Source: JAXGXJ01 sp963816155
GTDB taxonomy: Bacteria > Actinomycetota > Thermoleophilia > RBG-16-64-13
Assembly: GCA_963816155.1 (NCBI GenBank)
Contig: CAWFJE010000002.1
Span: forward strand, 124,001-188,000
Reading direction: 5' to 3'
Length of the DNA stretch: 64,000 nt
Part shown: in pieces, positions 33,259-41,298 of the stretch
Layout of the letters: each line of letters starts with the position of its first letter
Numbering within the stretch: the stretch's first letter is position 1
Made by a program: the position numbers and the translations under genes
Notes under the pieces: model-generated
Database searches by the model: none
The model's input: only the letters and a program-made list of their open reading frames with translations
What the model was told of the DNA's origin: nothing

Positions 33259-33993
33259 CTACTCCTCTACCCGCACCTTTCGCGACCCCGGCAGGGGCGC
33301 CATCACTTTCCCGGCGGCGATCCTTCGCACCACGTCGGGGAGGAGCGTGTGTTCCACCGCGTGAACACGCCTGGCCAATGACTCCGCCGTGTCCCCGTCC
33401 TCCACGCGCACCGGCTCCTGGACGATGATCGGTCCGGTATCGACGCCCTCGTCGATGTAGTGGACCGTCACCCCCGTCACCTTGACGCCGTAGTCCAGGG
33501 CGTCTGTGATGGAGGTTGTCCCCGGAAACGCGGGCAGAAGCGCGGGATGCAGGTTGATGATCTTGCCCGGGAAGGCCTGCACGAACGTCGGCGACAGCAC
33601 GCGCATGTAGCCGGCCAGCACCACCAGATCAGCCTCGCTCTCCCTCACGGCGTCGGCCAAGTGCTTGTCGTGCGCCTCGACGCTGTCGTACGGCTCGTAG
33701 GGCAACACGGCTGTTGGGACTCCGTGGGTCCAGGCCTTCTCCAACACGGGAGCCCCGGGGACGTCCGTCACCAGCAGGGTGATGTCGAAGACCATAGCCC
33801 CCATGAGGGGAGGGTCGCCGGTGCAGCAGACCGGAGCCAGGACGGGCTTCCCTTCGGGATCGGCCAGGATACGCCTTTGCAGTTGCTCCACAAGGGCCAG
33901 GAAGTTGGAACCCGTGCCCGATGCGAGCACCACTATCTTGAAGAAGGTGCAGGGATCTCCGGGTGTCCAGGGTTCGTTGCTCGTGAAGCTCAC
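33259..33993 (-). CDS. purN: Phosphoribosylglycinamide formyltransferase
   Basis: Transfers a formyl group from 10-formyl-THF to GAR, the third step of purine synthesis. The 244-residue product contains FKIVVLASGTGSNFLALVE, LAGYMRVLSPTFVQAFPGKI, the catalytic INLHPALLPAFPGT (Asn-His) and GVTVHYIDEGVDTGPII with the catalytic Asp. It starts at GTG 33993, overlapping the purM stop by four bases (GTGA). It carries an extra N-terminal segment of about 18 residues compared with short PurN proteins, and about 20 residues more in the substrate region. The larger open frame that continues upstream across purM is only a shadow. Confidence 0.95.
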   Translation of the reverse strand: MSFTSNEPWTPGDPCTFFKIVVLASGTGSNFLALVEQLQRRILADPEGKPVLAPVCCTGDPPLMGAMVFDITLLVTDVPGAPVLEKAWTHGVPTAVLPYEPYDSVEAHDKHLADAVRESEADLVVLAGYMRVLSPTFVQAFPGKIINLHPALLPAFPGTTSITDALDYGVKVTGVTVHYIDEGVDTGPIIVQEPVRVEDGDTAESLARRVHAVEHTLLPDVVRRIAAGKVMAPLPGSRKVRVEE

Positions 33994-35204
33994 AGCACGC
34001 CCTCCAAGGTGACCTTTGCCGCTTCCGGCCCGGTCGCTCGCGTAGTTATCTCGCCCAGCCTGATCACGTGTTCGCCGGCATCCGTCAGGCGGGTGGTCGC
34101 CTCCGCGACGGCTTCTTGCGGAAGCACCAGCACGTAGCCGATACCCATGTTGAAGGTGCGGAACATCTCCTGGTCGGAGATGCCACCCAGAACCTGGAGC
34201 GCCCGGAACAGGGGCGGAATGATCCACTCCTCGAAGTCGAGACGCGCGGTGAGCCCGTCGGGGATCACCCGGGAAAGATTGCCCGCCATGCCGCCACCGG
34301 TGATGTGGCTCATCGCCCGCACCGGCACCCCGGCGTCCAGCAGATCCAGCACGCTGCGCACGTAGATGCGCGTGGGTTCGAGCAGCACCTCGGCCACAGA
34401 TGCGTCGCCGGCCGAGGTCCCGGCTGGCGAGGGAAGCGCGTCGCCCAAGGAGAGGCCGCTCACCTCCAGCACCTTGCGGACCAGCGAGTAGCCGTTTGAA
34501 TGCAGACCGCTGGAAGCCAGCCCAACGACGACGTCGCCCTCGGCGACAGTCGATCCGTCGATCAGTTTCCGCCTCTCGCCCAAGCCCACACAGAAGCCCG
34601 CCAGATCGAACTCGCCCGGAGCGTAGAGGCCGGGCATCTCCGCCATCTCGCCCCCGATGAGGGCGCAACCGGCCCGGCGGCAGCCCTCGGCCACCCCCGC
34701 GACGATCTGAACCATCTCCGCGGGAGTCAGGCGTCCCACGGCCACATAGTCGAGGAACAGGATGGGACGAGCCCCTATGGTCAACACGTCGTTCACCGAC
34801 ATGGCCACCAGGTCGATGCCCACCGTGTCGAGTCGCCCTGTCTCCTGAGCCAAGAGCAACTTGGTGCCCACGCCATCGGTGGCGGTCACCAGGACTGCAT
34901 CTTCGAGACCCTGGGGCAACTGGAACAGCCCGGCGAACCCGCCCAGCGAGCCCAGGACGCCCGGAATGTACGTGCTCTCGACGTCCTCCCTGATCAATCT
35001 GACGGCCTCGTCTCCGGCTTCGATGTCGACCCCAGCCTCGCTGTAGGTGAGATGGGGCGCGCTGTGGACGATGCCGCCCGTCGCTGCTGGCGTTAGCCAC
35101 CGGGAACCTCCGTGGATGTCGAGGGAGAGGGATCGCCTTCGAACACACCCAGCACGGCGTCCAGACTGGGCAGTTGCACCGGGGTCAGGAAGACGATAAC
35201 GCAC
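33990..35204 (-). CDS. purM: Phosphoribosylformylglycinamidine cyclo-ligase (AIR synthetase), start unresolved
   Basis: ATP-dependent ring closure of FGAM to AIR. Family sequence runs from HLTYSEAGVDIEAGDEAVRLI through ATDGVGTKLLLA, GIDLVAMSVNDVLTIGA, LIGGEMAEMPG and SSGLHSNGYSLVR to SHITGGGMAGNLSRV and NMGIGYVLV. The only canonical start in this frame is GTG 35204, which lies inside the upstream membrane-protein gene and gives a 40-residue unrelated leader. A strong GGAGGT at about 35112-35107 is followed by GTG 35100, but that GTG is one base out of frame with the PurM body. A one-base sequence error, a non-canonical start or frameshifting are possible. The body is certain; the first 40-50 residues are not. 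Confidence 0.9.
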   Translation of the reverse strand: MRYRLPDPGATAQSGRRAGCVRRRSLSLDIHGGSRWLTPAATGGIVHSAPHLTYSEAGVDIEAGDEAVRLIREDVESTYIPGVLGSLGGFAGLFQLPQGLEDAVLVTATDGVGTKLLLAQETGRLDTVGIDLVAMSVNDVLTIGARPILFLDYVAVGRLTPAEMVQIVAGVAEGCRRAGCALIGGEMAEMPGLYAPGEFDLAGFCVGLGERRKLIDGSTVAEGDVVVGLASSGLHSNGYSLVRKVLEVSGLSLGDALPSPAGTSAGDASVAEVLLEPTRIYVRSVLDLLDAGVPVRAMSHITGGGMAGNLSRVIPDGLTARLDFEEWIIPPLFRALQVLGGISDQEMFRTFNMGIGYVLVLPQEAVAEATTRLTDAGEHVIRLGEITTRATGPEAAKVTLEGVL

Positions 35205-35332
35205 ACCACCGCCACCAGGCAGGCCGCAGCCACTCCGAGCAGCCGCTTGCTGCGCTCGAGGGCTCCGAGCAGGGCGCTGAGAAAGAACGCGCTCAGCAAG
35301 AAGAACAGCACGATACCGATGGAGGTTTTCAC
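35093..35332 (-). CDS. Small two-helix membrane protein, hypothetical
   Basis: A 79-residue protein with two hydrophobic segments (IGIVLFFLLSAFFLSALLGAL and LLGVAAACLVAVVCVIVFLTP) and a C-terminal acidic/Ser-Thr tail ending STSTEVPGG. I do not recognise a family. It lies directly upstream of purM, and its stop codon overlaps the region where purM should start, suggesting co-translation. It is divergent from the cobalamin riboswitch. Confidence 0.6.
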   Translation of the reverse strand: MKTSIGIVLFFLLSAFFLSALLGALERSKRLLGVAAACLVAVVCVIVFLTPVQLPSLDAVLGVFEGDPSPSTSTEVPGG

Positions 35333-35424
35333 GTCCCTCAGCGTACCAGACGCGGCCGGACCGCTCTACTCACCGAGAGTGCCCTTCATTGGACGAAGGC
35401 GCCTTGTGATGTTAGAGTCCCAGC

Positions 35425-35590
35425 TGCAAGCATGGTGCCTCTGCAGTCAGGCTCCGGATAACGGAGCCGAAAGGGAAGCCCGGTGAGAAGCCGGCACGGT
35501 CCCGCCACTGTAACCGAGGCTTCGCGAGGCGGTCGCACTCCGCCCCCCGAAGACCCCGGGAGCCAGATACCTGCTGTAGAGGAGGAGCAG
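35425..35590 (+). ncRNA. Cobalamin riboswitch
   Basis: The segment has the conserved elements of the B12 aptamer in order: GCATGGTGCC, GGCTCCGGATAACGGAGCC, GAAAGGGAAGCCCGGTGA, GCCGGCACGGTCCCGCCACTGTAA and the B12 box AGCCAGATACCTGC at 35561-35574. It precedes a periplasmic-binding-protein-dependent importer, so high cobalamin should reduce btuFCD expression. It also identifies the importer substrate as a corrinoid, a point the proteins alone would leave open. Confidence 0.93.
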
Positions 35591-35616
35591 TCGCTTTCCG
35601 TGGAGAGAGCGCACTC

Positions 35617-35636
35617 CGCTCCGATATCTCGGAGCG
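35617..35636 (+). promoter_or_regulatory. Hairpin after the riboswitch, expression-platform candidate
   Basis: An 8-bp stem (CGCTCCGA / TCGGAGCG) with a TATC loop lies 27 bases after the aptamer and 100 bases before btuF. No T-run follows, so it is not a classic terminator. It may be one state of a translational or Rho-linked switch. Confidence 0.4.
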
Positions 35637-35734
35637 CCACTCGGTTCGACCATGTTGGTCCGGCCGGGGAGTAGCCAACCTGCTCTCCACCATCTTGCGG
35701 GTCGTGACCATAGGCTGAACCGAAAGGAGTCCGC

Positions 35735-36832
35735 ATGAACGGACACCCACAGCCCCATCGCCAACAGATGGGGCCCGTAGCGTCGTATCCCCGACGCCAC
35801 TCCGCGTTACTACCATTGCTCCTGGTGGCCGCACTGGCCGTGCTGCTCGCCGGGGCCCTCTTCCTGACCGGGTGCGGGTCGGACGAAGGCACCGACGACA
35901 CGGCGACGACGGCCGCCCCCGCAACGTCGAGCACCGCCGCCGGCGCCGATCAGACCACCTCCTCGGCCCCCACGGAGACCACTGTTGCTCAGCCTGAGGC
36001 AGCCACCTTCCCGGTGACGGTCACCGACGACAAGGGCACCAGCGTGACCATCTCGGCCGAGCCCATGCGCATCGTCTCCACGGCCCCGGCCAACACCGAG
36101 ACGCTGTTCGCCCTCGGTCTCGCCGAGCGCATCGTGGGCGTGACCTCGCTCGACGACTACCCGCCTGAGGCCGCCGACATCGAGAAGGTGGGCGACTTCA
36201 CGGTCAACACCGAGGCCGTCATGGCCCTGAGCCCCGACCTCGTGGTGGGCTACGCCGGCAACGAGGAGGCCCTCGCTCCGGTGACCTCTGCCGGTGCAGC
36301 CGTCCTCATCCTCGATCCCGTGAACCTGGAGCAGATCTACGCCAACATCAAACTGGTCGGCACGGCGACAGGCGCCCAGGCCAAGGCCGCTGAACTGGTC
36401 GAGGGACTGAAGACGGAGATCAAGGCGATCACCGACGCTACGGCCGGAGCCGCGTCGTCGCCGAAGGTCTTCTACGCGCTGGACAACACGCTGTGGACGG
36501 CCGGTCCGGGCTCGTTCGTGGATGAACTGCTTACCATGGTCAACGCCACCAATGTCGGCTCCATGGGAGGCGCAGACAGCGCCGCCGTGCAGCCCTACTA
36601 CCAGTTCGCTCCCGAGCAGCTGGTGGCCGCCGATCCCGACATCATCTTGCTGCCCAACACCGCCTATGCCAGCGTGGATGAGTTCGTCTCCGACCCCCGT
36701 TTCGCCGACCTCAGAGCCGTCAAAGAGGGCAATGTGGTCCTCATCGACGACGTGATCATCACCCGGCCGGGACCGCGCATCGGGCAGGGGCTCCTTGCTC
36801 TGGCCACGGCCGTGCACCCGGAGGCCTTCTAG
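35735..36832 (+). CDS. btuF: Vitamin B12 ABC importer, substrate-binding lipoprotein
   Basis: A 365-residue lipoprotein. The N-terminus has a long positively charged leader, a hydrophobic segment (LLPLLLVAALAVLLAGALF) and lipobox LTGC; a Thr/Ser-rich linker tethers the binding domain. The class III periplasmic-binding fold runs from about residue 95: RIVSTAPANTETLFALGLAERIVGV, DLVVGYAGNEEAL, LNQ-like QLVAADPDIILLP and RPGPRIGQGLLALA. Start ATG 35735 follows AAAGGAG. It is the first gene after a cobalamin riboswitch and precedes btuC and btuD. Confidence 0.92.
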   Translation: MNGHPQPHRQQMGPVASYPRRHSALLPLLLVAALAVLLAGALFLTGCGSDEGTDDTATTAAPATSSTAAGADQTTSSAPTETTVAQPEAATFPVTVTDDKGTSVTISAEPMRIVSTAPANTETLFALGLAERIVGVTSLDDYPPEAADIEKVGDFTVNTEAVMALSPDLVVGYAGNEEALAPVTSAGAAVLILDPVNLEQIYANIKLVGTATGAQAKAAELVEGLKTEIKAITDATAGAASSPKVFYALDNTLWTAGPGSFVDELLTMVNATNVGSMGGADSAAVQPYYQFAPEQLVAADPDIILLPNTAYASVDEFVSDPRFADLRAVKEGNVVLIDDVIITRPGPRIGQGLLALATAVHPEAF

Positions 36833-36880
36833 CGACGGCGAGGTATCCGAATCGGTCATGAACGACCGGTCACATACAGC

Positions 36881-36908
36881 ACCGGTCCTCCGCGCGCGGA
36901 GGACCGGT
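36881..36908. repeat. 28-bp perfect palindrome covering the btuC ribosome site
   Basis: Arms of 14 bases (from ACCGGTCCTCCGCG at 36881-36894 to its exact complement at 36895-36908) form a perfect dyad. The right arm contains the GGAGG ribosome site (36898-36902) and the first two bases of the GTG start of btuC. In RNA it would sequester translation initiation. No T-run follows, so it is not a terminator. Confidence 0.75.
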
Positions 36909-37977
36909 GAGCGGGGGCGCGATCCGCTGGGGACCGCGCATGAGCGCCGGCGCCGACCGCCGCAGAATCTACCGTTTGGTGATGCTCGTCCTGGCGGCGG
37001 GCCTTATCGCCGCCGTGGTGACGGCAGCGGTGGTGGGTGCGGCCGGGATGTCCGTCGGCGAGGCGCTCCGGGGCCTCTTCGCCCTTATCGGTTCGGGCCC
37101 CGACGCCCAGGGTGATTTTCCCGCCTGGGCCCCACGGCTCCTCTGGAGCCTACGCCTACCTCGCATAGCATTGGCCCTCATCGCAGGTGCCGCTCTCTCC
37201 ACAGCGGGCGCCTCGTTCCAGGGCGTCTTCCGCAACCCGCTGGCCGAACCCTACCTGCTGGGCGTGTCGGCCGGCGCCGCGCTGGGTGCCACCATAGCGA
37301 TCGTCTGGAGGCCTTTGGGTGCCGGCATCTATGGGATACCGGTCCTGGCCTTCGTGGGCGGGGCCGCGGCCGCCTTCCTCGTGTACCGTCTGGCCACGTT
37401 CTCCGGGGTCACCGGTACCGCCTCCCTCCTGCTCTCCGGCGTGGCCATTGGCTCCACCCTCACCGCCGTCACGTCCTTCATGATGGTGGCCACGGAGAGA
37501 GACCTACACACGGTCATAGTCTGGCTCATGGGCGGGCTGACGACGGCCACGTGGACCAAGGTCTACATCACTCTGCCCGTGGTCGCCGGCGGCTTCGTAT
37601 ACATGATGCTGATGTCGCGGCGCATGAACCTCCTCCTCATGGGCGAGGAGCGGGCGCGCGAGCTCGGTGTGGACAGCCAGCGCACCCGCCGCAACCTGAT
37701 GATCGTGGCCTCGCTCGTCACCGCGGCGGCGGTGGCTTTCACGGGGCTGATAGGCTTCGTGGGGCTGATGGTGCCGCACATCATGCGCCTGCTGGTGGGT
37801 CCCGATCACCGCCGCCTCCTCCCCGCCACGGCCCTCTTCGGGGCCCTGCTCCTGCTACTGGCCGACACGGTCGCGCGGACGATCCTTGCCCCGGCCGAGA
37901 TACCGGTGGGCATCATCACCGCAGCCGTCGGGGGCCCCTTCTTCCTGTATCTGCTCCGCATCCGCAGAGGAGTCTGA
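36907..37977 (+). CDS. btuC: Vitamin B12 ABC importer, permease
   Basis: A 356-residue FecCD/BtuC-type permease with nine to ten membrane helices. Landmarks are LRLPRIALALIAGAALSTAGASFQGVFRNPLAEPYLLGVSAGAALGA, the GEERARELGVD cytoplasmic coupling loop, GLIGFVGLMVPHIMRLLVGPDHR and AEIPVGIITAAVGGPFFLYLL at the C-terminus. The start GTG 36907 is five bases after GGAGG; an ATG at 36940 is an alternative. The ribosome site lies inside a perfect palindrome, which may restrain translation. The stop shares one base with the start of btuD. Confidence 0.94.
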   Translation: MSGGAIRWGPRMSAGADRRRIYRLVMLVLAAGLIAAVVTAAVVGAAGMSVGEALRGLFALIGSGPDAQGDFPAWAPRLLWSLRLPRIALALIAGAALSTAGASFQGVFRNPLAEPYLLGVSAGAALGATIAIVWRPLGAGIYGIPVLAFVGGAAAAFLVYRLATFSGVTGTASLLLSGVAIGSTLTAVTSFMMVATERDLHTVIVWLMGGLTTATWTKVYITLPVVAGGFVYMMLMSRRMNLLLMGEERARELGVDSQRTRRNLMIVASLVTAAAVAFTGLIGFVGLMVPHIMRLLVGPDHRRLLPATALFGALLLLLADTVARTILAPAEIPVGIITAAVGGPFFLYLLRIRRGV

Positions 37978-39269
37978 TGGTGACCGTGGGTCATGACGTC
38001 TTCGATGTGCGCGGGCTCGAGGTCGCGCTGGGAGGGACCCGCGTACTGGGACCGCTCGATCTGCAGATAGAGCAGGGTGGCTTCCTGGGCATCTTGGGAC
38101 CGAACGGGTCGGGCAAGACCACCCTGCTGCGCGCCCTCACGGGAACGGTCAAGCCGACGGCCGGCACGGCACTGCTCGAGGGCCGCCCCCTGCGCGAGTA
38201 CCGGGCGAGCGAACTGGCCCGCCGGGTCGGAGTAGTACCTCAGCAGTTCTACCTCGACTTCAGCTTCACTGTTCGCGAGATGGTGAGTATGGGCCGCTAT
38301 GCCCACCCGCGCGGGGCAGGGAAACACGAGCGCGAAGCCGCCGACGGAGACCACGCCGAGGCCGTGGAGGCCGCGCTGGCTCAGACCGGCCTCATGGAGT
38401 TGGCTGACAGGTTGGTCACCGGGCTCTCGGGCGGCGAGCGCCAACGCGCCCTCATCGCGCAGACCCTGGCCCAAGAGACTCCCACTCTCCTCCTGGACGA
38501 GCCGCTCAACAACCTCGACCTCAACCATCAGCTGGAGATCATGCAGTTGTTGGCCCGGCTCCACGATGAAGGCCGTACCATCGCCGTGGTCCTGCACGAC
38601 CTCAACATGGCCGCCCAGTACTGCCAAGAACTGCTGCTCCTGAACCACGGACAGACGGCCGCGCGAGGCGAGCCGAGCGCGGTGCTCGATCCTCATGTCA
38701 TCCTCGATGTCTTCCGCGTGCGGGTGGCGGTCCACCGGCAGGGTCAGAGGCCCTACGTCACGCCTTTGTGGACGCAGTCCAGGGGAGACCTCTGCCAGGG
38801 GGAGGAGCCGTCCGCGAGCGTGCATGTCGTCGCCGGCGGTGGGGCGGCTTCCGAACTCATCGAGGAACTGGTCCTGCGCGGATTGACCCCCAGCGTGGGC
38901 ATAGTGAGTGTGTTCGATACCGACTACTCCACCGCGCAGCGCTACGAGCTCGAGGTGGTCTCCGCTCCGCCCTTCCAGCCCTTCCCGCCCGACGCCCTCC
39001 AACAACTGGCGCTGCACATCAGTCAAGCCGAGATGGTGGCGGTCGCTCCGGTCTTCTTCGGCCCGGGCAACCTGGAACCGCTGCACATGGCTCTCGAAGC
39101 CCAGCGCTCAGGAAAGCCTGTGATAATCATGGACCAACCCCCCATAGCCGAGCGCGACCTCACAGGCGGAGAAGCGGAGCGACTGACGCGGGAGTTGCTG
39201 AGCGCGGGGGCCGTGAGGGTCACGAGTACGGCAGAGGTGGTCTCCCTACTGGCGCGGTCATCAGACTAG
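37977..39269 (+). CDS. btuD: Vitamin B12 ABC importer, ATPase with extra C-terminal domain
   Basis: A 430-residue protein. Residues about 8-250 are a FecE/BtuD-type ATPase: Walker A GPNGSGKTT, Q-loop VVPQQF, signature LSGGERQRALIA, Walker B TLLLDEPLNNLD and switch VLHDLN. About 170 additional residues follow a short link, with a Rossmann-like pattern (ASVHVVAGGGAASELIEELVL, IVSVFDTDYSTAQRYELEVV, GKPVIIMDQPPIAERDL). Standard BtuD is about 250 residues, so the extension is notable. It may sense or handle corrinoids, but that is a guess. ATG 37977 overlaps the btuC stop (TGATG) and follows AGAGGAG. It converges with purF. Confidence 0.92.
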   Translation: MVTVGHDVFDVRGLEVALGGTRVLGPLDLQIEQGGFLGILGPNGSGKTTLLRALTGTVKPTAGTALLEGRPLREYRASELARRVGVVPQQFYLDFSFTVREMVSMGRYAHPRGAGKHEREAADGDHAEAVEAALAQTGLMELADRLVTGLSGGERQRALIAQTLAQETPTLLLDEPLNNLDLNHQLEIMQLLARLHDEGRTIAVVLHDLNMAAQYCQELLLLNHGQTAARGEPSAVLDPHVILDVFRVRVAVHRQGQRPYVTPLWTQSRGDLCQGEEPSASVHVVAGGGAASELIEELVLRGLTPSVGIVSVFDTDYSTAQRYELEVVSAPPFQPFPPDALQQLALHISQAEMVAVAPVFFGPGNLEPLHMALEAQRSGKPVIIMDQPPIAERDLTGGEAERLTRELLSAGAVRVTSTAEVVSLLARSSD

Positions 39270-39329
39270 GGGGCCGGACGACCTCGGGACGGCGGTGCAG
39301 CCGCGCAGTCACGCAGTCCCCGGCGGACC

Positions 39330-40778
39330 CTACCTCTCCAGAGCCGCGCAGGCGTCCTGTTCGTAGCGGAACTTCGAGAGACGCAGGCTTTCCGGCACTT
39401 CACAGGGATAGTCGCCGCTGAAACAAGCGGTGCAGAAGCAATCATCAGCCGTGCCCGCCCGCGTGGCCTTCCGCAGACCATCCAGGGAAAGATAGGCTAC
39501 CGAGGTCGCCCCCAGTTCCGCGCTGATCTCGTCCACACTCTTGCCGAAGGCGATGAACTCATCCTGGTCGGCCATGTCGATGCCGTAGAAGCACGGAAAA
39601 ACTATGGGCGGCGAACTGATGCGCAGATGGACCTCGCGCGCGCCGGCTTCGAACAGCACCCGCACCAGGGCCCGCGTGGTGTTCCCACGCACGATGGAGT
39701 CGTCGACCACCACCAACCGCTTGCCACGGATGGCGGTCGCCAAGGGGTTGAACTTCATGCGGATGCCCAATTTGCGCACCCGGTCGTCGGGGTCGATGAA
39801 AGTCCGGCCGATGTACCTGTTCTTGATGAGAGCCTCGCCGTAGGTGATCCCACTGGCGGCCGCGTAGCCGATAGCCGCCGAATTGCCCGTGTCCGGGACG
39901 GGGATGACCAAGTCCGCCTCCGCGGGGGACTCCCGGGCCAACTCCTCCCCCATGCGGCTGCGGGCGGTATAGAGGGTCTGGCCCTTCATGAGCGAGTCGG
40001 GGCGCGCGAAATAGATGAACTCGAAGATGCAGAGCGACTCCCGCTCCCGCTTGATCACCTGCTCGATATGGTAGCCATCGGCATCGATCCAGCAGATCTC
40101 ACCCGGTTCGATCTCGCGGACGAGCTTTGCCCCAAGGATGTCGAGCCCTGAGGATTCGCTCGAGAGACAATAGCGACCGTCCACCTCGCCCAGCACCAGG
40201 GGCCGGATACCGTAGGGGTCGCGGAATCCCACCACTTCTTCTCGGGTGAGAAGGACGGCGCTGAACGCCCCCCGCAGGCGGGGGATTATGTCGCGGAGGG
40301 CCTCCTTGATGTCGTGAGAGGGATGCTCGGCCAGCAGGGCCGCGATGACTTCCGTGTCCGAGGTGCTGGCGAAGATGTGGCCACTACGCACGAGGTCCTC
40401 ACGCAGTTGGTCGGTGTTCACCAGGTTGCCGTTGTGCGCCAAGGCTATGAAAGAGCCGTTGCGCGTGCGGGCGAAGGGCTGAGCGTTGCGGATCTCGTTG
40501 GCGCCGGTGGTCGAATAACGGACGTGTCCAATGGCCAACTGCCCGGGCAGGCTGAGCAGAGTCTGCTCCGAGAAGACCTGCGAGACCAGACCCACGTCCT
40601 TGTGCACAATGAGGCGCGACCCGTCGGTGACGGCGATACCCGCAGACTCCTGGCCCCGATGCTGCAAGGCGAAGAGGGCGAAGAAGGTGAGACGGGCCAC
40701 ATCCATCTCGGGAGCGTAGATGCCGAACACCCCACATTCATCGTGGGGAGAGTCATCCAGCCAGGGGTCCTGCATCAT
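39330..40778 (-). CDS. purF: Amidophosphoribosyltransferase
   Basis: First committed step of purine synthesis: PRPP plus glutamine to phosphoribosylamine. The 482-residue product has the N-terminal glutaminase with the nucleophile Cys in HDECGVFGIYAPE (the preceding residues are likely a propeptide), STTGANEIRNAQPF, and the PRTase domain with RLVVVDDSIVRGNTTRAL binding PRPP. Cysteines near the C-terminus (CFCTACFSGDYPC) are those that bind a [4Fe-4S] cluster in the Bacillus-type enzyme. The start ATG overlaps the stop of the zinc-ribbon gene as ATGA. It converges with btuD. Confidence 0.97.
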   Translation of the reverse strand: MMQDPWLDDSPHDECGVFGIYAPEMDVARLTFFALFALQHRGQESAGIAVTDGSRLIVHKDVGLVSQVFSEQTLLSLPGQLAIGHVRYSTTGANEIRNAQPFARTRNGSFIALAHNGNLVNTDQLREDLVRSGHIFASTSDTEVIAALLAEHPSHDIKEALRDIIPRLRGAFSAVLLTREEVVGFRDPYGIRPLVLGEVDGRYCLSSESSGLDILGAKLVREIEPGEICWIDADGYHIEQVIKRERESLCIFEFIYFARPDSLMKGQTLYTARSRMGEELARESPAEADLVIPVPDTGNSAAIGYAAASGITYGEALIKNRYIGRTFIDPDDRVRKLGIRMKFNPLATAIRGKRLVVVDDSIVRGNTTRALVRVLFEAGAREVHLRISSPPIVFPCFYGIDMADQDEFIAFGKSVDEISAELGATSVAYLSLDGLRKATRAGTADDCFCTACFSGDYPCEVPESLRLSKFRYEQDACAALER

Positions 40779-41026
40779 CGGTCGGCTGCCCCGCCGACCG
40801 CCGTGTCGTCGTCCGCGCCGAGCTCGGGCGCCGAAGGAGCAGCGCCGCCGGACGGGTCATCCGTCTGAGAGGGACCATCGGCCGCCTTGCAGTCCGGGCC
40901 GCAACCGACGATTTCCCGCCAACCGAGTTGGCTCTGACACACCCGGCACACGCAGGTCCGGGGCAGATATCCCTTCATGAAAGAGTTGGTCGCTCCGCAG
41001 CGCGGGCACACTATCTGGCCGGTCAT
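40775..41026 (-). CDS. Small zinc-ribbon protein, coupled to purF
   Basis: An 83-residue protein. The N-terminal 50 residues hold two Cys pairs, IVCPRCGATNSF and CVCRVCQSQLGW, a zinc-ribbon arrangement, followed by CGPDC. The C-terminus is an acidic, Gly/Pro/Ala-rich tail. I do not know a named family. Its stop codon overlaps the purF start as ATGA, so it is translated together with purF. A regulatory or chaperone role for PurF is possible but not supported by more than position. Confidence 0.65.
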   Translation of the reverse strand: MTGQIVCPRCGATNSFMKGYLPRTCVCRVCQSQLGWREIVGCGPDCKAADGPSQTDDPSGGAAPSAPELGADDDTAVGGAADR

Positions 41027-41298
41027 GCTGTCTTCCTCCCCGGCTCCCGTTTGTCACCAAAGCCGTCCCCGCCGAATGCGGGCGATCTCAGTGTCTTCCT
41101 GCTCGCCGGCCGCCACGCACCGCCCCTCTTCGTATACGTGTTGGGTGAGTGGTGGGACCAGGCTTCGATTTTACCAGCTTCGCCGGAAAGACCGCCGCAA
41201 ATCGCGCGCCGGCCGAGAGTCCCCAGCCCCGGCCGACTGCCGATCCAGGCTCGGCCACCGGTCGAATCCGGCCGCCCTACCAACCCACGCCGGCCGCC

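Noticed and set aside
33994..35148. Upstream half of the 629-codon minus-strand frame leading into purN
   Set aside because: This part overlaps purM in another frame and has Arg/Gly/Ser-rich noise composition; real PurN begins at GTG 33993.
36881..36908. Palindrome before btuC as Rho-independent terminator of btuF
   Set aside because: No U-run follows, and it overlaps the ribosome site of the next gene in the operon.
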